Shown here piece after piece: positions 36,613-46,475 of a stretch of DNA of 64,000 nucleotides (positions are counted from its first letter, which is position 1; each line of letters opens with the position of its first letter). Source of the stretch: Mycolicibacterium sarraceniae (GTDB lineage: Bacteria; Actinomycetota; Actinomycetes; Mycobacteriales; Mycobacteriaceae). A program made the position numbers and the translations under genes. Under the pieces are notes generated by a model that did not search any database, was not told where the DNA came from, and was given only the letters and a program-made list of their open reading frames with translations. Location: positions 2,232,001-2,296,000 of the forward strand of contig NZ_AP022595.1 of assembly GCF_010731875.1 (NCBI RefSeq), written 5' to 3'.

Positions 36613-37980
36613 GTGAGCGTGCTGCTGTTCGGGGTGTCGCACCGTAGCGCTCCCGTCACTGTGCTCGAGCAGTTGTCTTTCGCCGATTCCGATCAGGTCA
36701 AAATCGTCGATGAGTTGTCGCAGTCGCCGCTGGTGACTGAGGCGATGGTGCTGTCCACCTGCAACCGTGTCGAGGTCTACGCGGTGGTCGACGCGTTCCA
36801 CGGCGGCTTGTCGGCGATCGGGCAGGTGCTGGCCGAGCACTCCGGAATGTCGATGAGCGATCTGACCAAGTACGCCTACGTCCGCTACAGCGAGGCCGCT
36901 GTCGAGCATCTGTTCTCCGTCACCAGCGGCTTGGACAGCGCGGTCATCGGTGAACAGCAGGTCCTTGGGCAGGTCCGGCGTGCCTATGCCAACGCCGAGA
37001 CCAACAAGACCGTCGGCCGGACCCTGCACGACCTGGCCCAGCGCGCGCTGTCGGTGGGTAAGCGGGTGCACTCCGAGACCGCGATCGACGCCGCCGGTGC
37101 CAGCGTGGTGTCGGTCGCTTTGGACATCGCCGGCTCGCGGCTGGACGGCTTGGCCGGCTGCACCGCGACCGTTGTCGGCGCCGGCTCGATGGGCGGGCTG
37201 TCGGTCGCGCACCTGCTGCGGGCTGGGATCACCCATATCGATGTGGTCAACCGCTCGCTGCCTCGCGCGGAGCGGCTCGCGGAGAGCATCCGCCAGCAGG
37301 GTGCCACCGCGCAGGCACTGACGTTGGAGCATCTGCCGACTGCGCTGGCCGTCGCCGATGTCGTGGTCAGCTGTACCGGCGCGGTCCGTCCGGTGGTGTC
37401 GCTGGCCGATGTGCACCACGCGCTGGCCAGTACCCGCCGCGATGAGACCGCCCCGCCGCTGGTGCTCTGCGACCTCGGGATGCCCCGCGATGTCGATCCT
37501 GCCGTGGCCGGATTGCCCGGCGTTTCGGTCATCGATATGGACCGGGTGCAGCGTGAGCCGTCGGCCCGGGCTGCGGCCGCTGATGCCGAAGCCGCCCGCC
37601 GAATCGTCGCCGCCGAGGTTGCCAGCTACCTGGCCGGCCAGCGGATGTCGGAGGTCACCCCCACGGTCACCGCCCTTCGCCAGCGTGCCGCCGATGTCGT
37701 CGAGGCCGAGCTGTTGCGGTTGGACAACCGGCTTCCAGGCCTGGACGACTCCCAGCGCGATGAGGTGGCGCGCACCGTCCGCCGCGTGGTCGACAAGCTG
37801 CTGCACGCCCCGACCGTTCGGGTCAAGCAGCTGGCCAGTGCGCCCGGCGGGGATACCTACGCCGAGGCGTTGCGCGAACTTTTCGAACTCGATCCGCAGG
37901 CCGTCGACGCCGTGGCCGCAGGTGAATTGCCCCTGCTGGCAACGGAATTCGATCAAGGCCGAGCCGACGGTACCGGGTAG
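36613..37980 (+). CDS. hemA: Glutamyl-tRNA reductase
   Basis: A 455-aa HemA, which reduces Glu-tRNA(Glu) to glutamate-1-semialdehyde, the entry step of the C5 heme pathway. [18 protein letters not shown] opens the protein, the thioester cysteine is in [12 protein letters not shown], and the NADPH loop [15 protein letters not shown] and C-terminal dimerisation helix follow. GTG 36613 start. It heads hemA-hemC-hemD-hemB; the haem pathway is completed by hemL at 49 kb. Confidence 0.97.
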   Translation: MSVLLFGVSHRSAPVTVLEQLSFADSDQVKIVDELSQSPLVTEAMVLSTCNRVEVYAVVDAFHGGLSAIGQVLAEHSGMSMSDLTKYAYVRYSEAAVEHLFSVTSGLDSAVIGEQQVLGQVRRAYANAETNKTVGRTLHDLAQRALSVGKRVHSETAIDAAGASVVSVALDIAGSRLDGLAGCTATVVGAGSMGGLSVAHLLRAGITHIDVVNRSLPRAERLAESIRQQGATAQALTLEHLPTALAVADVVVSCTGAVRPVVSLADVHHALASTRRDETAPPLVLCDLGMPRDVDPAVAGLPGVSVIDMDRVQREPSARAAAADAEAARRIVAAEVASYLAGQRMSEVTPTVTALRQRAADVVEAELLRLDNRLPGLDDSQRDEVARTVRRVVDKLLHAPTVRVKQLASAPGGDTYAEALRELFELDPQAVDAVAAGELPLLATEFDQGRADGTG

Positions 37981-37985
37981 CACGG

Positions 37986-38969
37986 TTGGCCGGCAGTAAG
38001 GACGCAGTAATCCGGATCGGCACCCGGGGCAGCTTGCTGGCGACTACGCAGGCCGGGACCATTAGAGACCAACTCATCGAGGGCGGGCATCCCGCCGAGC
38101 TGGTCATCATTAGCACCGAGGGTGACCGATCGGATAAGCCCGTCGCCGAGATCGGGGTGGGTGTGTTCACCGCCGCCCTGCGCGAGGCCATCGCCGACTG
38201 CCGCGTCGATATGGCCGTGCACTCGTACAAGGATTTGCCGACGGCTCCCGACGACCGGTTCGTGATCGCCGCGATCCCCCGCCGGCAGGACGCCCGCGAT
38301 GCGTTGGTGGCCCGTGACGGCATGGTCTTGGGGGAGTTGCCGGCGGGCTCGGTGATTGGCACCAGCTCGGTCCGACGGGCCGCGCAGCTTAAAGCACTGG
38401 GTCTCGGTTTGGAAATTCGCCCCCTACGAGGCAACCTAGATACCAGGTTGAACAGGGTAAGCAGCGGTGATCTCGACGCCATCGTGGTGGCCCGGGCGGG
38501 TCTGGCCCGTATCGGTCGCCTCGGCGACGTCACCGAGACACTGGAGCCGGTGCAGATGTTGCCAGCGCCGGCTCAAGGTGCGCTCGCGGTCGAGTGCCGC
38601 GCCGGCGACACCGAGCTCGTGGCGCTGTTGGGAGAGATGGACGATCCCGACACCCGCGCCGCGGTCACCGCCGAGCGAACCCTGCTGGCCGAACTGGAGG
38701 CGGGTTGTTCCGCGCCGGTGGGCGCGATCGCCGAGGTGGTCGAGTCCATCGATGACGACGGCCGCGTCTTCGACGAGCTATCACTGCGCGCATGCGTGGC
38801 GGCAGCTGACGGATCCGACGTGATTCGTGCGTCCGGTATCGGCACTCCCGGCCGGCCCGCAGAGCTAGGGCTCTCGGTGGCCGCGGAGTTGTTCGAACTC
38901 GGTGCGCGCGAGGTGATGTCGGTACAAGGCTCCGTGAATGTGAAAACAGACGGAGTGGAGCGGGAGTGA
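37986..38969 (+). CDS. hemC: Hydroxymethylbilane synthase
   Basis: A 327-aa porphobilinogen deaminase. [16 protein letters not shown] lies at the N-terminus, VHSYKDLPT and [11 protein letters not shown] in the middle, and the dipyrromethane cofactor cysteine in [11 protein letters not shown]. The start TTG 37986 is weak, but no ATG/GTG lies closer to the conserved IRIGTRGS. It begins 5 bp after hemA and is followed by hemD after 4 bp. Confidence 0.95.
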   Translation: MAGSKDAVIRIGTRGSLLATTQAGTIRDQLIEGGHPAELVIISTEGDRSDKPVAEIGVGVFTAALREAIADCRVDMAVHSYKDLPTAPDDRFVIAAIPRRQDARDALVARDGMVLGELPAGSVIGTSSVRRAAQLKALGLGLEIRPLRGNLDTRLNRVSSGDLDAIVVARAGLARIGRLGDVTETLEPVQMLPAPAQGALAVECRAGDTELVALLGEMDDPDTRAAVTAERTLLAELEAGCSAPVGAIAEVVESIDDDGRVFDELSLRACVAAADGSDVIRASGIGTPGRPAELGLSVAAELFELGAREVMSVQGSVNVKTDGVERE

Positions 38970-38973
38970 AGCG

Positions 38974-40635
38974 ATGACTGGGCATGTGAGCGGTCGGGGA
39001 CGTACGGCGAAGCCGGGACACATCACGTTCGTCGGCGCGGGTCCAGGCGACCCCAACCTGCTGACGACGCGCGCCCGCACCGTCTTGGCCAACGCCGCGT
39101 TGGTGTTTACCGACCCCGACGTGCCGCAGGCCGTGCTGGCCGTCGTCGGCGTCGACTTGCCGCCCGCCGCCGGCCCGGCCCCGGCACCAGAGGGCGCACT
39201 CGCTGACGGCCATGACGAGACCGCGCCGCCGGTCGTCTCCGTCGGTCCGGATATCCGCCCCGCGCTCGGCGACCCGGCCGAGGTGGCCAAGACCCTCGTC
39301 ACCGAGGCCAAGGCCGGCTTCGACGTGGTCCGCCTGGTCGCCGGTGATCCGCTGTCGGTCGACTCGGTCATCACCGAGGTGAACGCGGTGGCCCGAGCAC
39401 ACGCCGAGTTCGAGATCGTTCCCGGGCTGCCGGCCACCAGCGCTGTACCGACCTACGCGGGCCTGCCGCTGGGCTCGGCGCACACCGTCGCCGATGTGCG
39501 CGGTGAGGTCGACTGGGCGGCGCTCGCCGCCGCCCCCGGCCCGCTGATCCTGACCGCGAGCGCCTCGCACCTGCCCGAGGCTGCCCGCACCCTGATCGAG
39601 TACGGCCTGTCCAACGGCACGCAGTGCGTGGTCACCTCCAATGGCACCACCTGTGCGCAGCGGTCGGTCGAGACCACCCTGCACGGACTCACCGACCGGG
39701 CCACCCTGGCCTGCAACAGCGATCCCGCGGGCCCGTTGACCGGCACGCTGGTGGCCACCATCGGCAAGACCGTGGCGCACCGGGCCAAGCTGAATTGGTG
39801 GGAGAGCCGGGCGCTGTACGGCTGGACCGTGCTCGTGCCGCGTACCAAGGACCAGGCCGGCGAGATGAGCGACAAGCTGGTCGGCCATGGCGCCCTGCCC
39901 ATCGAAGTGCCGACGATCGCCGTCGAGCCGCCGCGCAGCCCGGCCCAGATGGAAAGGGCCGTCAAGGGTTTGGTCGACGGCCGCTACCAGTGGGTGGTGT
40001 TCACCTCCACCAACGCGGTGCGTGCGGTGTGGGAGAAGTTCGGCGAGTTCGGACTGGACGCCCGCGCCTTCTCCGGTGTGAAGATCGCCTGCGTGGGCGA
40101 GTCGACCGCTGACCGGGTTCGGGCCTTCGGGGTCAGCCCCGAGCTGGTGCCCTCCGGTGAGCAGTCCTCGCTGGGCTTGCTCGACGAATTCCCGGAGTAC
40201 GACAGCATTTTCGATCCGGTGAACCGGGTGCTTCTGCCGCGCGCCGATATCGCCACCGAAACCCTGGCCGAGGGTCTGCGAGACCGCGGCTGGGAGATCG
40301 AGGATGTCACCGCCTACCGCACCGTTCGTGCGGCACCGCCACCGGCTGAGACCCGCGAGATGATCAAGACCGGCGGGTTCGACGCCGTGTGTTTCACCTC
40401 CAGCTCGACGGTGCGCAACCTGGTCGGTATCGCCGGTAAGCCGCACGCGCGCACGATCGTGGCGTGCATCGGGCCGAAGACGGCGGAGGCCGCCGCGGAG
40501 TTCGGCCTTCGGGTGGATGTCCAGCCGGAGACGGCCGCGGTCGGCCCACTGGTCGATGCACTGGCCGAGCACGCCGCCCGGCTGCGTGCCGAGGGTGCGT
40601 TGCCGCCGCCGCGCAAAAAGAGCCGACGCCGCTAG
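38974..40635 (+). CDS. hemD: Fused uroporphyrinogen-III methyltransferase-like / uroporphyrinogen-III synthase
   Basis: A 553-aa two-domain protein as in other mycobacteria. The N-terminal half (about 15-265) is a CobA/SUMT-type tetrapyrrole methylase fold with ITFVGAGPGDPNLLTTRA, although the usual GGDP loop reads RLVAGDPLSVDS, so methyltransferase activity may be altered. The C-terminal half (about 275-545) is HemD: VPRTKDQAGEMSDKL, VFTSTNAVRAVWEKF and VCFTSSSTVRNL. It ring-closes hydroxymethylbilane. ATG 38974. Confidence 0.93.
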   Translation: MTGHVSGRGRTAKPGHITFVGAGPGDPNLLTTRARTVLANAALVFTDPDVPQAVLAVVGVDLPPAAGPAPAPEGALADGHDETAPPVVSVGPDIRPALGDPAEVAKTLVTEAKAGFDVVRLVAGDPLSVDSVITEVNAVARAHAEFEIVPGLPATSAVPTYAGLPLGSAHTVADVRGEVDWAALAAAPGPLILTASASHLPEAARTLIEYGLSNGTQCVVTSNGTTCAQRSVETTLHGLTDRATLACNSDPAGPLTGTLVATIGKTVAHRAKLNWWESRALYGWTVLVPRTKDQAGEMSDKLVGHGALPIEVPTIAVEPPRSPAQMERAVKGLVDGRYQWVVFTSTNAVRAVWEKFGEFGLDARAFSGVKIACVGESTADRVRAFGVSPELVPSGEQSSLGLLDEFPEYDSIFDPVNRVLLPRADIATETLAEGLRDRGWEIEDVTAYRTVRAAPPPAETREMIKTGGFDAVCFTSSSTVRNLVGIAGKPHARTIVACIGPKTAEAAAEFGLRVDVQPETAAVGPLVDALAEHAARLRAEGALPPPRKKSRRR

Positions 40636-40643
40636 GGGCGCCC

Positions 40644-41627
40644 GTGTCCTCCTATCCACGACAGCGTCCGCGTCGGCTGCGCTCGACCCCGGCATTGCGC
40701 CGATTGGTAGCCGAGACATCTTTGGAGCCAAGGCATTTGGTGCTCCCGATGTTCGTCGCAGACGGTATCGACGAGCCGCGCCCGATAGTGTCCATGCCCG
40801 GTGTTCACCAGCACACCCGCGAATCGTTGCGCCGCGCCGCCCAGGTGGCTGTCGAGGCCGGTGTCGGCGGGCTGATGCTGTTCGGCGTGCCGCGCGACTC
40901 AGATAAGGACGCCGTGGGTTCCAGCGGTCTGGACCCCGACGGAATTCTCAACGTCGCCCTGCGGGACCTGGCCAAGGACCTCGGCGATGACACCGTGCTG
41001 ATGGCCGATACCTGCCTCGATGAGTTCACCGATCACGGTCACTGCGGTGTGCTCGACGCCCGCGGCCGGGTGGATAACGACGCCACCACTGCGCAGTACG
41101 TCAGACTTGCTGTGGCACAAGCGGAATCGGGTGCGCGTGTGGTCGGTCCGAGCGGAATGATGGACGGCCAGGTGGCCGCCATCCGCGACGGGCTCGACGC
41201 GGCGGGGTTCACCGATGTGCTGATCCTGGCCTATGCGGCGAAGTTCGCGTCCGCCTTCTACGGGCCATTCCGCGATGCCGTCGCCTCGAGCCTGCAGGGT
41301 GATCGGCGCACCTATCAGCAGGACGGCGGCAACGCGCGAGAAGCGTTGCGCGAGATCGCACTCGACCTCGACGAGGGCTCTGACATCATCATGGTGAAAC
41401 CCGCCATGGCCTACCTGGACATCGTGCGCGCGGCCGCCGACGTCTCACCGGTACCCGTCGCCGCTTATCAGGTATCGGGGGAGTACGCGATGATCAGCGC
41501 CGCCGCGGCGAACGGATGGATCGACGGCCAGGCGGCTGCATTGGAGTCGCTGACCAGCATCCGGCGCGCCGGTGCCGATATCGTCCTGACTTACTGGGCT
41601 GCCGACGTCGCGGGGTGGCTGGCGTGA
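40644..41627 (+). CDS. hemB: Delta-aminolevulinic acid dehydratase
   Basis: A 327-aa porphobilinogen synthase. LVLPMFVADGID, the metal-site region ADTCLDEFTDHGHCGVL, the first Schiff-base lysine in YAAKFASAFYGPF and the second in MVKPAMAYLDI are all visible. In the metal region one of the three zinc cysteines is Asp, pointing to a Mg-dependent rather than Zn-dependent enzyme. GTG 40644; the longer upstream frame is a shadow of hemD. Its stop overlaps the next gene. Confidence 0.96.
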   Translation: MSSYPRQRPRRLRSTPALRRLVAETSLEPRHLVLPMFVADGIDEPRPIVSMPGVHQHTRESLRRAAQVAVEAGVGGLMLFGVPRDSDKDAVGSSGLDPDGILNVALRDLAKDLGDDTVLMADTCLDEFTDHGHCGVLDARGRVDNDATTAQYVRLAVAQAESGARVVGPSGMMDGQVAAIRDGLDAAGFTDVLILAYAAKFASAFYGPFRDAVASSLQGDRRTYQQDGGNAREALREIALDLDEGSDIIMVKPAMAYLDIVRAAADVSPVPVAAYQVSGEYAMISAAAANGWIDGQAAALESLTSIRRAGADIVLTYWAADVAGWLA

Positions 41628-42049
41628 CCCACCAACCGCCGCCTGCCGAGGCGCCCGCACGCCCGGCCGATGTCGACACCGGGTTCTGGCTGTGGCTCGT
41701 TGCGCTGCCGTTGATGGTGACCGGTTATCTCGCCGACGCCTTCTTTTCCGCGAGTAAGCAGGCCTCGGTTCTGGTCGTCGCAGTGACAGTGCTGTTCGCC
41801 CTGGCGGTGGCCGCCTTGGTCTTGACGTTCCTGTTCTTGATGCGCTCCGGATACCGCTGGACCCGCACCGTGCTGACCGGTGGCGGGGTGGCCACCGTCA
41901 TCTACACCGGGGCCAGCCTGTTCAGCGCCGACCGGGACACCGTGCAGGCGGTGATCTTCGCCGTCACCGGCATCGTCGGCTCGGTGCTGATCATGGGTGG
42001 CACCGTTCTGTTGCACCGGCAGGACGTGCACGGGTTCTTCACCAAGTGA
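41624..42049 (+). CDS. Small four-helix membrane protein (Rv0513-like)
   Basis: A 141-aa membrane protein. Four hydrophobic helices alternate with short loops, starting after a Pro-rich N-terminus: WLWLVALPLMVTGYLADAFF, VLVVAVTVLFALAVAALVL, VATVIYTGASLF and AVTGIVGSVLIMGGTVLL. GTG 41624 overlaps the hemB stop, so coupling with heme genes is likely. Function unknown. Confidence 0.75.
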   Translation: MTHQPPPAEAPARPADVDTGFWLWLVALPLMVTGYLADAFFSASKQASVLVVAVTVLFALAVAALVLTFLFLMRSGYRWTRTVLTGGGVATVIYTGASLFSADRDTVQAVIFAVTGIVGSVLIMGGTVLLHRQDVHGFFTK

Positions 42050-42069
42050 ACCGTTAGGCTGGCCCGACC

Positions 42070-42465
42070 ATGACCGCAACCCAACCCAGGCCCCGCGTCG
42101 TCTCGATGGCGTTTTGGTGCTGGTTGTCGGCGGCGATCTTGCTGCTGTTGGGTGGACTGCTGACCCTGTTTTCGCACGGCCCGGTACCGGTTTTCTTCCG
42201 CGGCGCCGGCGTGCTGTGGATCGTCAGCGGGGCGCTGTTGAGCTATCTGGCCGGTCGGGCCCGCAGCGGCGACACGAGGTTCCGGCGGGCCGCCGTCGCG
42301 CTGTCGATCGCTCTGGCCGTGCTGCTGGCGTTGTTTTCGGTGATGACCAGGGGTCTGGTGTGGCTGGTCGTCCTGGTGCTGGTGACGGTCGCCGCGGTCT
42401 TGGTCATCCGGCCGTCGGCGCAGGAGTGGTACCAGCCAGAAGACTCGCCGGAGCCCGATGCTTGA
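42070..42465 (+). CDS. Small membrane protein (Rv0514-like)
   Basis: A 131-aa protein with four predicted helices (FWCWLSAAILLLLGGLLTLF, GVLWIVSGALLSYLAG, AVALSIALAVLLALFSVM, WLVVLVLVTVAAVLVI) and a short acidic tail with one Trp-Tyr-Gln motif. It overlaps the next gene by 8 bp. No family with known function. Confidence 0.72.
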   Translation: MTATQPRPRVVSMAFWCWLSAAILLLLGGLLTLFSHGPVPVFFRGAGVLWIVSGALLSYLAGRARSGDTRFRRAAVALSIALAVLLALFSVMTRGLVWLVVLVLVTVAAVLVIRPSAQEWYQPEDSPEPDA

Positions 42466-42964
42466 GGATCAGTTACCGCAGCAGCCGGAACGGCTGTTCT
42501 TCGAAAACGGTGCCAGCTGGTACTGGTTGCTCTCGGGGCCTATCGCGGCGATCGCGATGCTGCTCATCCAGTTCAAGGGGGGAGTCGGCTTCCAGCCCTG
42601 GGTCCCGCTGATGTTCCTGGTCTTGGTGACGGGGTTCGTCGGCCTGCAGGTTAAGGCCGCGCGGATCCACACCAGTGTTGAGTTGACCCGCGACGGCTTG
42701 CGGGAGGGTGCCGAGGTGACCCCGTTGAGCCACATCGTGCGGGTGTTTCCCCCGGCGCAGCATTCCGTGAAATCCCGTGAGCTGCTGGAGAAGTGGCAGA
42801 CGGCGCGGGCACTGGGCGAATTGTCCGGGGTGCCCCGCGGTCGCACCGGGATCGGTGTCGAGCTCACCGGGAAGCGCACCGCGCAGGCGTGGGCGCGCAA
42901 CCACCGGGGCTTACGGGCCGCGCTCACCGAGCTGGTCGAGGGCGAGACGGCGAACGCGTCATGA
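42458..42964 (+). CDS. DUF3093-like membrane protein
   Basis: A 168-aa protein. Two helices (WYWLLSGPIAAIAMLLIQF and PWVPLMFLVLVTGFVGLQV) are followed by a cytosolic domain with RIHTSVELTRDGLREGAEV and a strand-rich C-terminus, matching DUF3093. Overlaps both neighbours, so all four small genes after hemB look cotranslated. Function unknown. Confidence 0.75.
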   Translation: MLEDQLPQQPERLFFENGASWYWLLSGPIAAIAMLLIQFKGGVGFQPWVPLMFLVLVTGFVGLQVKAARIHTSVELTRDGLREGAEVTPLSHIVRVFPPAQHSVKSRELLEKWQTARALGELSGVPRGRTGIGVELTGKRTAQAWARNHRGLRAALTELVEGETANAS

Positions 42965-43251
42965 GGCATATCGTCCAGCTGGTGCTGGCCGCGCTCGCCT
43001 TGGCCGGCGGGGTGGTCACCGGTCTGCAGATCCGCAGCGTGGTCTTCGTGGCACCGGTCGCCGACGGTCAGCCGTCGACGACATCGGTCGCCTTCGATCC
43101 GCCGCTGATGATGTTGACGTGGGCTTTGATCACCGCGGCCGGCGTGCTCGCGGTGCTGGGCGTCGCCGGTCTGGTGCGGGCCGGGCGGGTCCGCGACGCG
43201 GCGACCGTCAGAACACCCGTGTCTGACCCTCCAGCGCCGGAACCGATGTAG
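42961..43251 (+). CDS. Small membrane protein, end of the hemB cluster
   Basis: A 96-aa protein with two hydrophobic segments (IVQLVLAALALAGGVVTG and LMMLTWALITAAGVLAVLG) and a Pro-rich tail. ATG 42961 overlaps the DUF3093 stop. Its end overlaps the 3' end of the decayed amidohydrolase by 44 bp, so the last residues may not be ancestral. Confidence 0.65.
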   Translation: MRHIVQLVLAALALAGGVVTGLQIRSVVFVAPVADGQPSTTSVAFDPPLMMLTWALITAAGVLAVLGVAGLVRAGRVRDAATVRTPVSDPPAPEPM

Positions 43252-44105
43252 GTAGCTGGTAGGTCTTCACACCGCACTCCATCCACTCGAAGGCCCGCAG
43301 TAACTCGGTCTTGTCCTCGGCATAGTCCAGCGGCCCGGTGGTGAACTTGATGTGGTCTTTGACGTGCTCCGACGGTATGCGTTTGATGTCCAGCCACGGT
43401 TTGCGCGCCGCATAGATCGCGTCCATCCGCCACATCAGCGGCAGGATCCAGCTGAACGCGTGCTCGACGAACACGATGCGCAGGGTCTCGTACTTGCCGC
43501 GGCCCAGATGGCAGCTGACGGTGATGTCGTGTTTGGTGGCGGCCGCCCAGACCGGGTCGTATATCGGGTCGCCCCAGGACGGCCGGGGTTCGGCCTTGAT
43601 CAGGATCTGTGACATGTGGGGATGCCCAGCCCATTTCTCGATCTCGCGGGCCGCCCCGCCGGGATCTTCGGTGGCCACCGAGATCTATCCGCGCCAGCGC
43701 TGGTGCCAATTGTCGTGGCTATCGAGCCAGTGTTCGTCGAGCCAGAGATTGGTCGCGATGGCCGAGGCCTGGGCCGCCTCGGCCAGCCGGGTGCCGGGTG
43801 CCAGCGGTTCGAGGATTGCGATATCGGCGCCGGCTTCCATGATCAGCTGGCGGAACGCCAGGTCAGGGTTGCTGCCGGCGAATTCGCCGTCGCCGGGAAA
43901 GGTGTCGGCGCGCATCGCGTAGGCGTGGGGGTAGTCGGGGGCGTCGTAGTAGATCTGCTCACCGCACGGCGACGTTTTCGGTCGGTGCCGACCGCGGCTC
44001 GGTGTGCGTCAGCGTCATTGCGATCATCTTTTCTTCGCCGTTGCTGGCATTGTCCCACCGAAGCGGGCGCGGTCGGCGAAGAAGATGGAGTAGTTGCCTA
44101 CGCAT
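43208..44105 (-). pseudogene. Decayed amidohydrolase (amidohydrolase-2 type)
   Basis: On the minus strand, protein-like pieces of one metal-dependent hydrolase line up but are broken. A 5' fragment (SIFFADRARF, then a frame change into NASNGEEKMIAMTLTHTEP) leads to AMRADTFPGDGEFAGSNPDL and WLDEHWLDSHDNWHQRW, where an in-frame TAG interrupts at 43685. The frame resumes with IEKWAGHPHMSQILIKAEPR, and two internal segments expected in the family (after CHLGRGKYE and after EWMECG) are missing. It ends VPALEGQTRVF. Nonfunctional. Confidence 0.8.
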
Positions 44106-44284
44106 GCTGTTTGGCCCCTCATGCCGGAGAGTTGGGTGCGGTGGCGGCTTGCTGGCGGTCCATGCTGGTCTGCCCGGTGTGGCGGGCTTCGTCGCCACTG
44201 CTAATCCGCCGGAATCCGAGAATCCGGAGCCGCCCGAGCAGGAACTCCGGGTGGTGTTGTGGCGAGCCGGTAGGCCCGGACTTG

Positions 44285-44301
44285 ATACCCCCTAGGGGTA
44301 T
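44285..44301 (+). promoter_or_regulatory. CsoR-type copper operator
   Basis: ATACCCC-CTA-GGGGTAT has perfect 7-bp arms and sits 9 bases before the ATG of the copper ATPase. G-tract palindromes of this kind (GTATACCCC...GGGGTATAC) are bound by CsoR/RicR copper sensors, which release DNA on binding Cu(I). Its position fits repression of the ATPase gene. No csoR gene lies in the window, so the sensor must act in trans. Confidence 0.75.
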
Positions 44302-44310
44302 GATGGGCGT

Positions 44311-46422
44311 ATGACCACGACCGACCTCCAGTTGAGCGGCATGAGCTGCGCGTCCTGCGCGGCGCGTATCGAGCGCGGCCTCAACGACCTGGACGGTGTG
44401 CATGCCACGGTGAACTTCGCCGTCGAGCGCGCCCACGTCGAACACGGGCCGCAGGTCTCCGAGCACGATCTGATCCACGCGGTCGAATCATCGGGGTATC
44501 AGGCATCGGTGGTCGACCACTCCGGCCACGGTCATGACCACATGAACCACGACGTGCCGACCGAGCAGCTGCGCCCCCGGCTGATCGGGTCGGCAGTGCT
44601 GGCGGTGCCGGTGGTGGCCCTGTCGATGGTGATGCCGTGGCAGTTCCCCGGTTGGCTGTGGCTGGTACTCGCGCTGACGACGCCGATCGTCTTCTGGGGC
44701 GGTTATCCGTTCCACAAGGCCGCACTGAACAGCGCGCGACACGGCTCGTCGACGATGGACACGCTGGTGTCGATCGGCACGCTGGCCGCCTACCTGTGGT
44801 CGCTGTACGCGGTGCTGACCGGGGCGGCCGGCCACGGCCACGGTCACGTGTACTTCGAGGTCGCCGCGGCGGTGACGGTCTTCCTGCTCGCCGGCCGGTA
44901 TGCTGAGGCCAAAGCCAAGCGGTCGGCGGGGGCTGCGCTTCGCGCGCTGTTATCGCTGGGCGCCAAGGATGCCACGGTGGTGCGCGATGACGCCGAGGTG
45001 CGAATCCCCTTGGGTGAGTTACGAGTTGGCGACGTGATCGTGGTACGGCCCGGTGAGCGAGTGGCCACCGACGGCATCGTGGTGGACGGCGCCTCGGCGC
45101 TGGACACTTCGGCGATGACGGGCGAGTCCGTGCCCGTGGACGTGCGCGCCGGTGCCGAGGTGCTGGGCGGTGCGGTGAATACCTACGGTCGAATCCTGGT
45201 GCGCGCCAGCCGGGTTGGTGCTGATACTCAGTTGTCCCGGATGGCTCAGATGGTCACGGACGCTCAAAGCGGCAAGGCCTCGATCCAGCGGTTGGCCGAC
45301 CGGGTGTCGGGGATTTTCGTCCCGGTGGTGCTGGTGATCGCGGTGCTGACGCTGGTTGTCTGGCTGCTCGCGGGCGGGCCTGTCACGGCGGCGTTCACCG
45401 CCGCGGTGGCCGTGCTGATCATCGCCTGCCCGTGCGCGCTGGGCTTGGCGACCCCGACCGCGATCCTGGTCGGCACCGGTCGCGGTGCCGCGCTAGGCGT
45501 GCTGATCAAGGACCCGCAGGTGCTCGAGACCGTCACCGGTATCGACGCCGTCGTCCTGGACAAGACCGGCACCGTCACCACCGGCACGATGACGGTGGCC
45601 GCCGTCGAAACCGAGCCCGGCGCCGACGCGGACACCGTGTTGGCCTGGGCTGCTGCGGTCGAGTCCGCCTCCGAACATCCGGTGGCGGCCGCGATCGTGG
45701 CCGCCGCCCGCGACCGAGGTCTACCGATCCCCGCGGTGAGCGACTTCGTCAACGATCCCGGGACTGGGGTCAGTGGCGTCGTGGAGGGGGCGACGGTCCA
45801 GGTGGCCCGCGCCTCCGACGACGACGGCCGCACCAGCGTGGCCGTCACACGGGACGGGGCGCGGCGCGGGGTGATCCGGCTGGTCGACGCGGTCAAGCCG
45901 ACCAGCGCCGAGGCCATCGCCGAGCTGAAGCGGATGGGCATCACCCCGTTGCTGCTCACTGGTGACAACCCGGCGGTTGCCGCGCGGGTGGCCGCCGAGG
46001 TCGGCATCGCCGCCGAGAACGTCATCGCGGGTGTGCTGCCGTCGGAAAAGGCCGACGCGATCAATCGGCTAAAGGCACAGGGCCGCAAGGTCGCAATGGT
46101 CGGCGACGGGGTGAACGACTCCGTGGCGCTGGCCACCGCCGATGTCGGGATGGCGATGGGCACCGGCACCGACGCCGCGATCGAGGCCGGTGACATCACA
46201 TTGGTGCGCGGTGACCTGCGGACCGTCCCGACCGCGCTGCGGCTGGCGTCGCGCACGCTGCGGATCGTCAAGCAGAACCTGTTCTGGGCGTTCGGCTACA
46301 ACGCGGCGGCGATCCCGCTGGCCGCACTGGGCCTGCTGAATCCGATGATCGCCGGTGCCGCGATGGCGTTCTCCTCGGTGCTGGTGGTGACCAACAGCCT
46401 GCGCCTCAAGCGCTTCAGGTGA
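44311..46422 (+). CDS. copA: Copper-translocating P1B-type ATPase
   Basis: A 703-aa copper exporter of the CopA/CtpA group in the cytoplasmic membrane. The N-terminal metal domain has GMSCASCAARIE and a His-rich loop (HSGHGHDHMNHD). Eight helices include the copper CPC site IIACPCALGLATPTA; the phosphorylation site is VLDKTGTVTTG, the nucleotide domain contains SEHPVAAAI and the hinge VAMVGDGVNDSVALA. The family has GDGxND-P; here S replaces P, an unremarkable change. A CsoR-type operator precedes it. Confidence 0.93.
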   Translation: MTTTDLQLSGMSCASCAARIERGLNDLDGVHATVNFAVERAHVEHGPQVSEHDLIHAVESSGYQASVVDHSGHGHDHMNHDVPTEQLRPRLIGSAVLAVPVVALSMVMPWQFPGWLWLVLALTTPIVFWGGYPFHKAALNSARHGSSTMDTLVSIGTLAAYLWSLYAVLTGAAGHGHGHVYFEVAAAVTVFLLAGRYAEAKAKRSAGAALRALLSLGAKDATVVRDDAEVRIPLGELRVGDVIVVRPGERVATDGIVVDGASALDTSAMTGESVPVDVRAGAEVLGGAVNTYGRILVRASRVGADTQLSRMAQMVTDAQSGKASIQRLADRVSGIFVPVVLVIAVLTLVVWLLAGGPVTAAFTAAVAVLIIACPCALGLATPTAILVGTGRGAALGVLIKDPQVLETVTGIDAVVLDKTGTVTTGTMTVAAVETEPGADADTVLAWAAAVESASEHPVAAAIVAAARDRGLPIPAVSDFVNDPGTGVSGVVEGATVQVARASDDDGRTSVAVTRDGARRGVIRLVDAVKPTSAEAIAELKRMGITPLLLTGDNPAVAARVAAEVGIAAENVIAGVLPSEKADAINRLKAQGRKVAMVGDGVNDSVALATADVGMAMGTGTDAAIEAGDITLVRGDLRTVPTALRLASRTLRIVKQNLFWAFGYNAAAIPLAALGLLNPMIAGAAMAFSSVLVVTNSLRLKRFR

Positions 46423-46475
46423 CGCTGGTCACGAACTGACTGGTACAAAGTCCAAAATCTGTAACACTGTCCCAC

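Noticed and set aside
36454..37983. 509-aa minus-strand open frame opposite hemA
   Set aside because: Antisense shadow of hemA with composition typical of non-coding GC-rich frames.
38665..40731. 688-aa minus-strand open frame opposite hemC/hemD/hemB
   Set aside because: Arg/Gly/His-rich, no family features and fully antisense to well-recognised heme genes; a GC-rich shadow.
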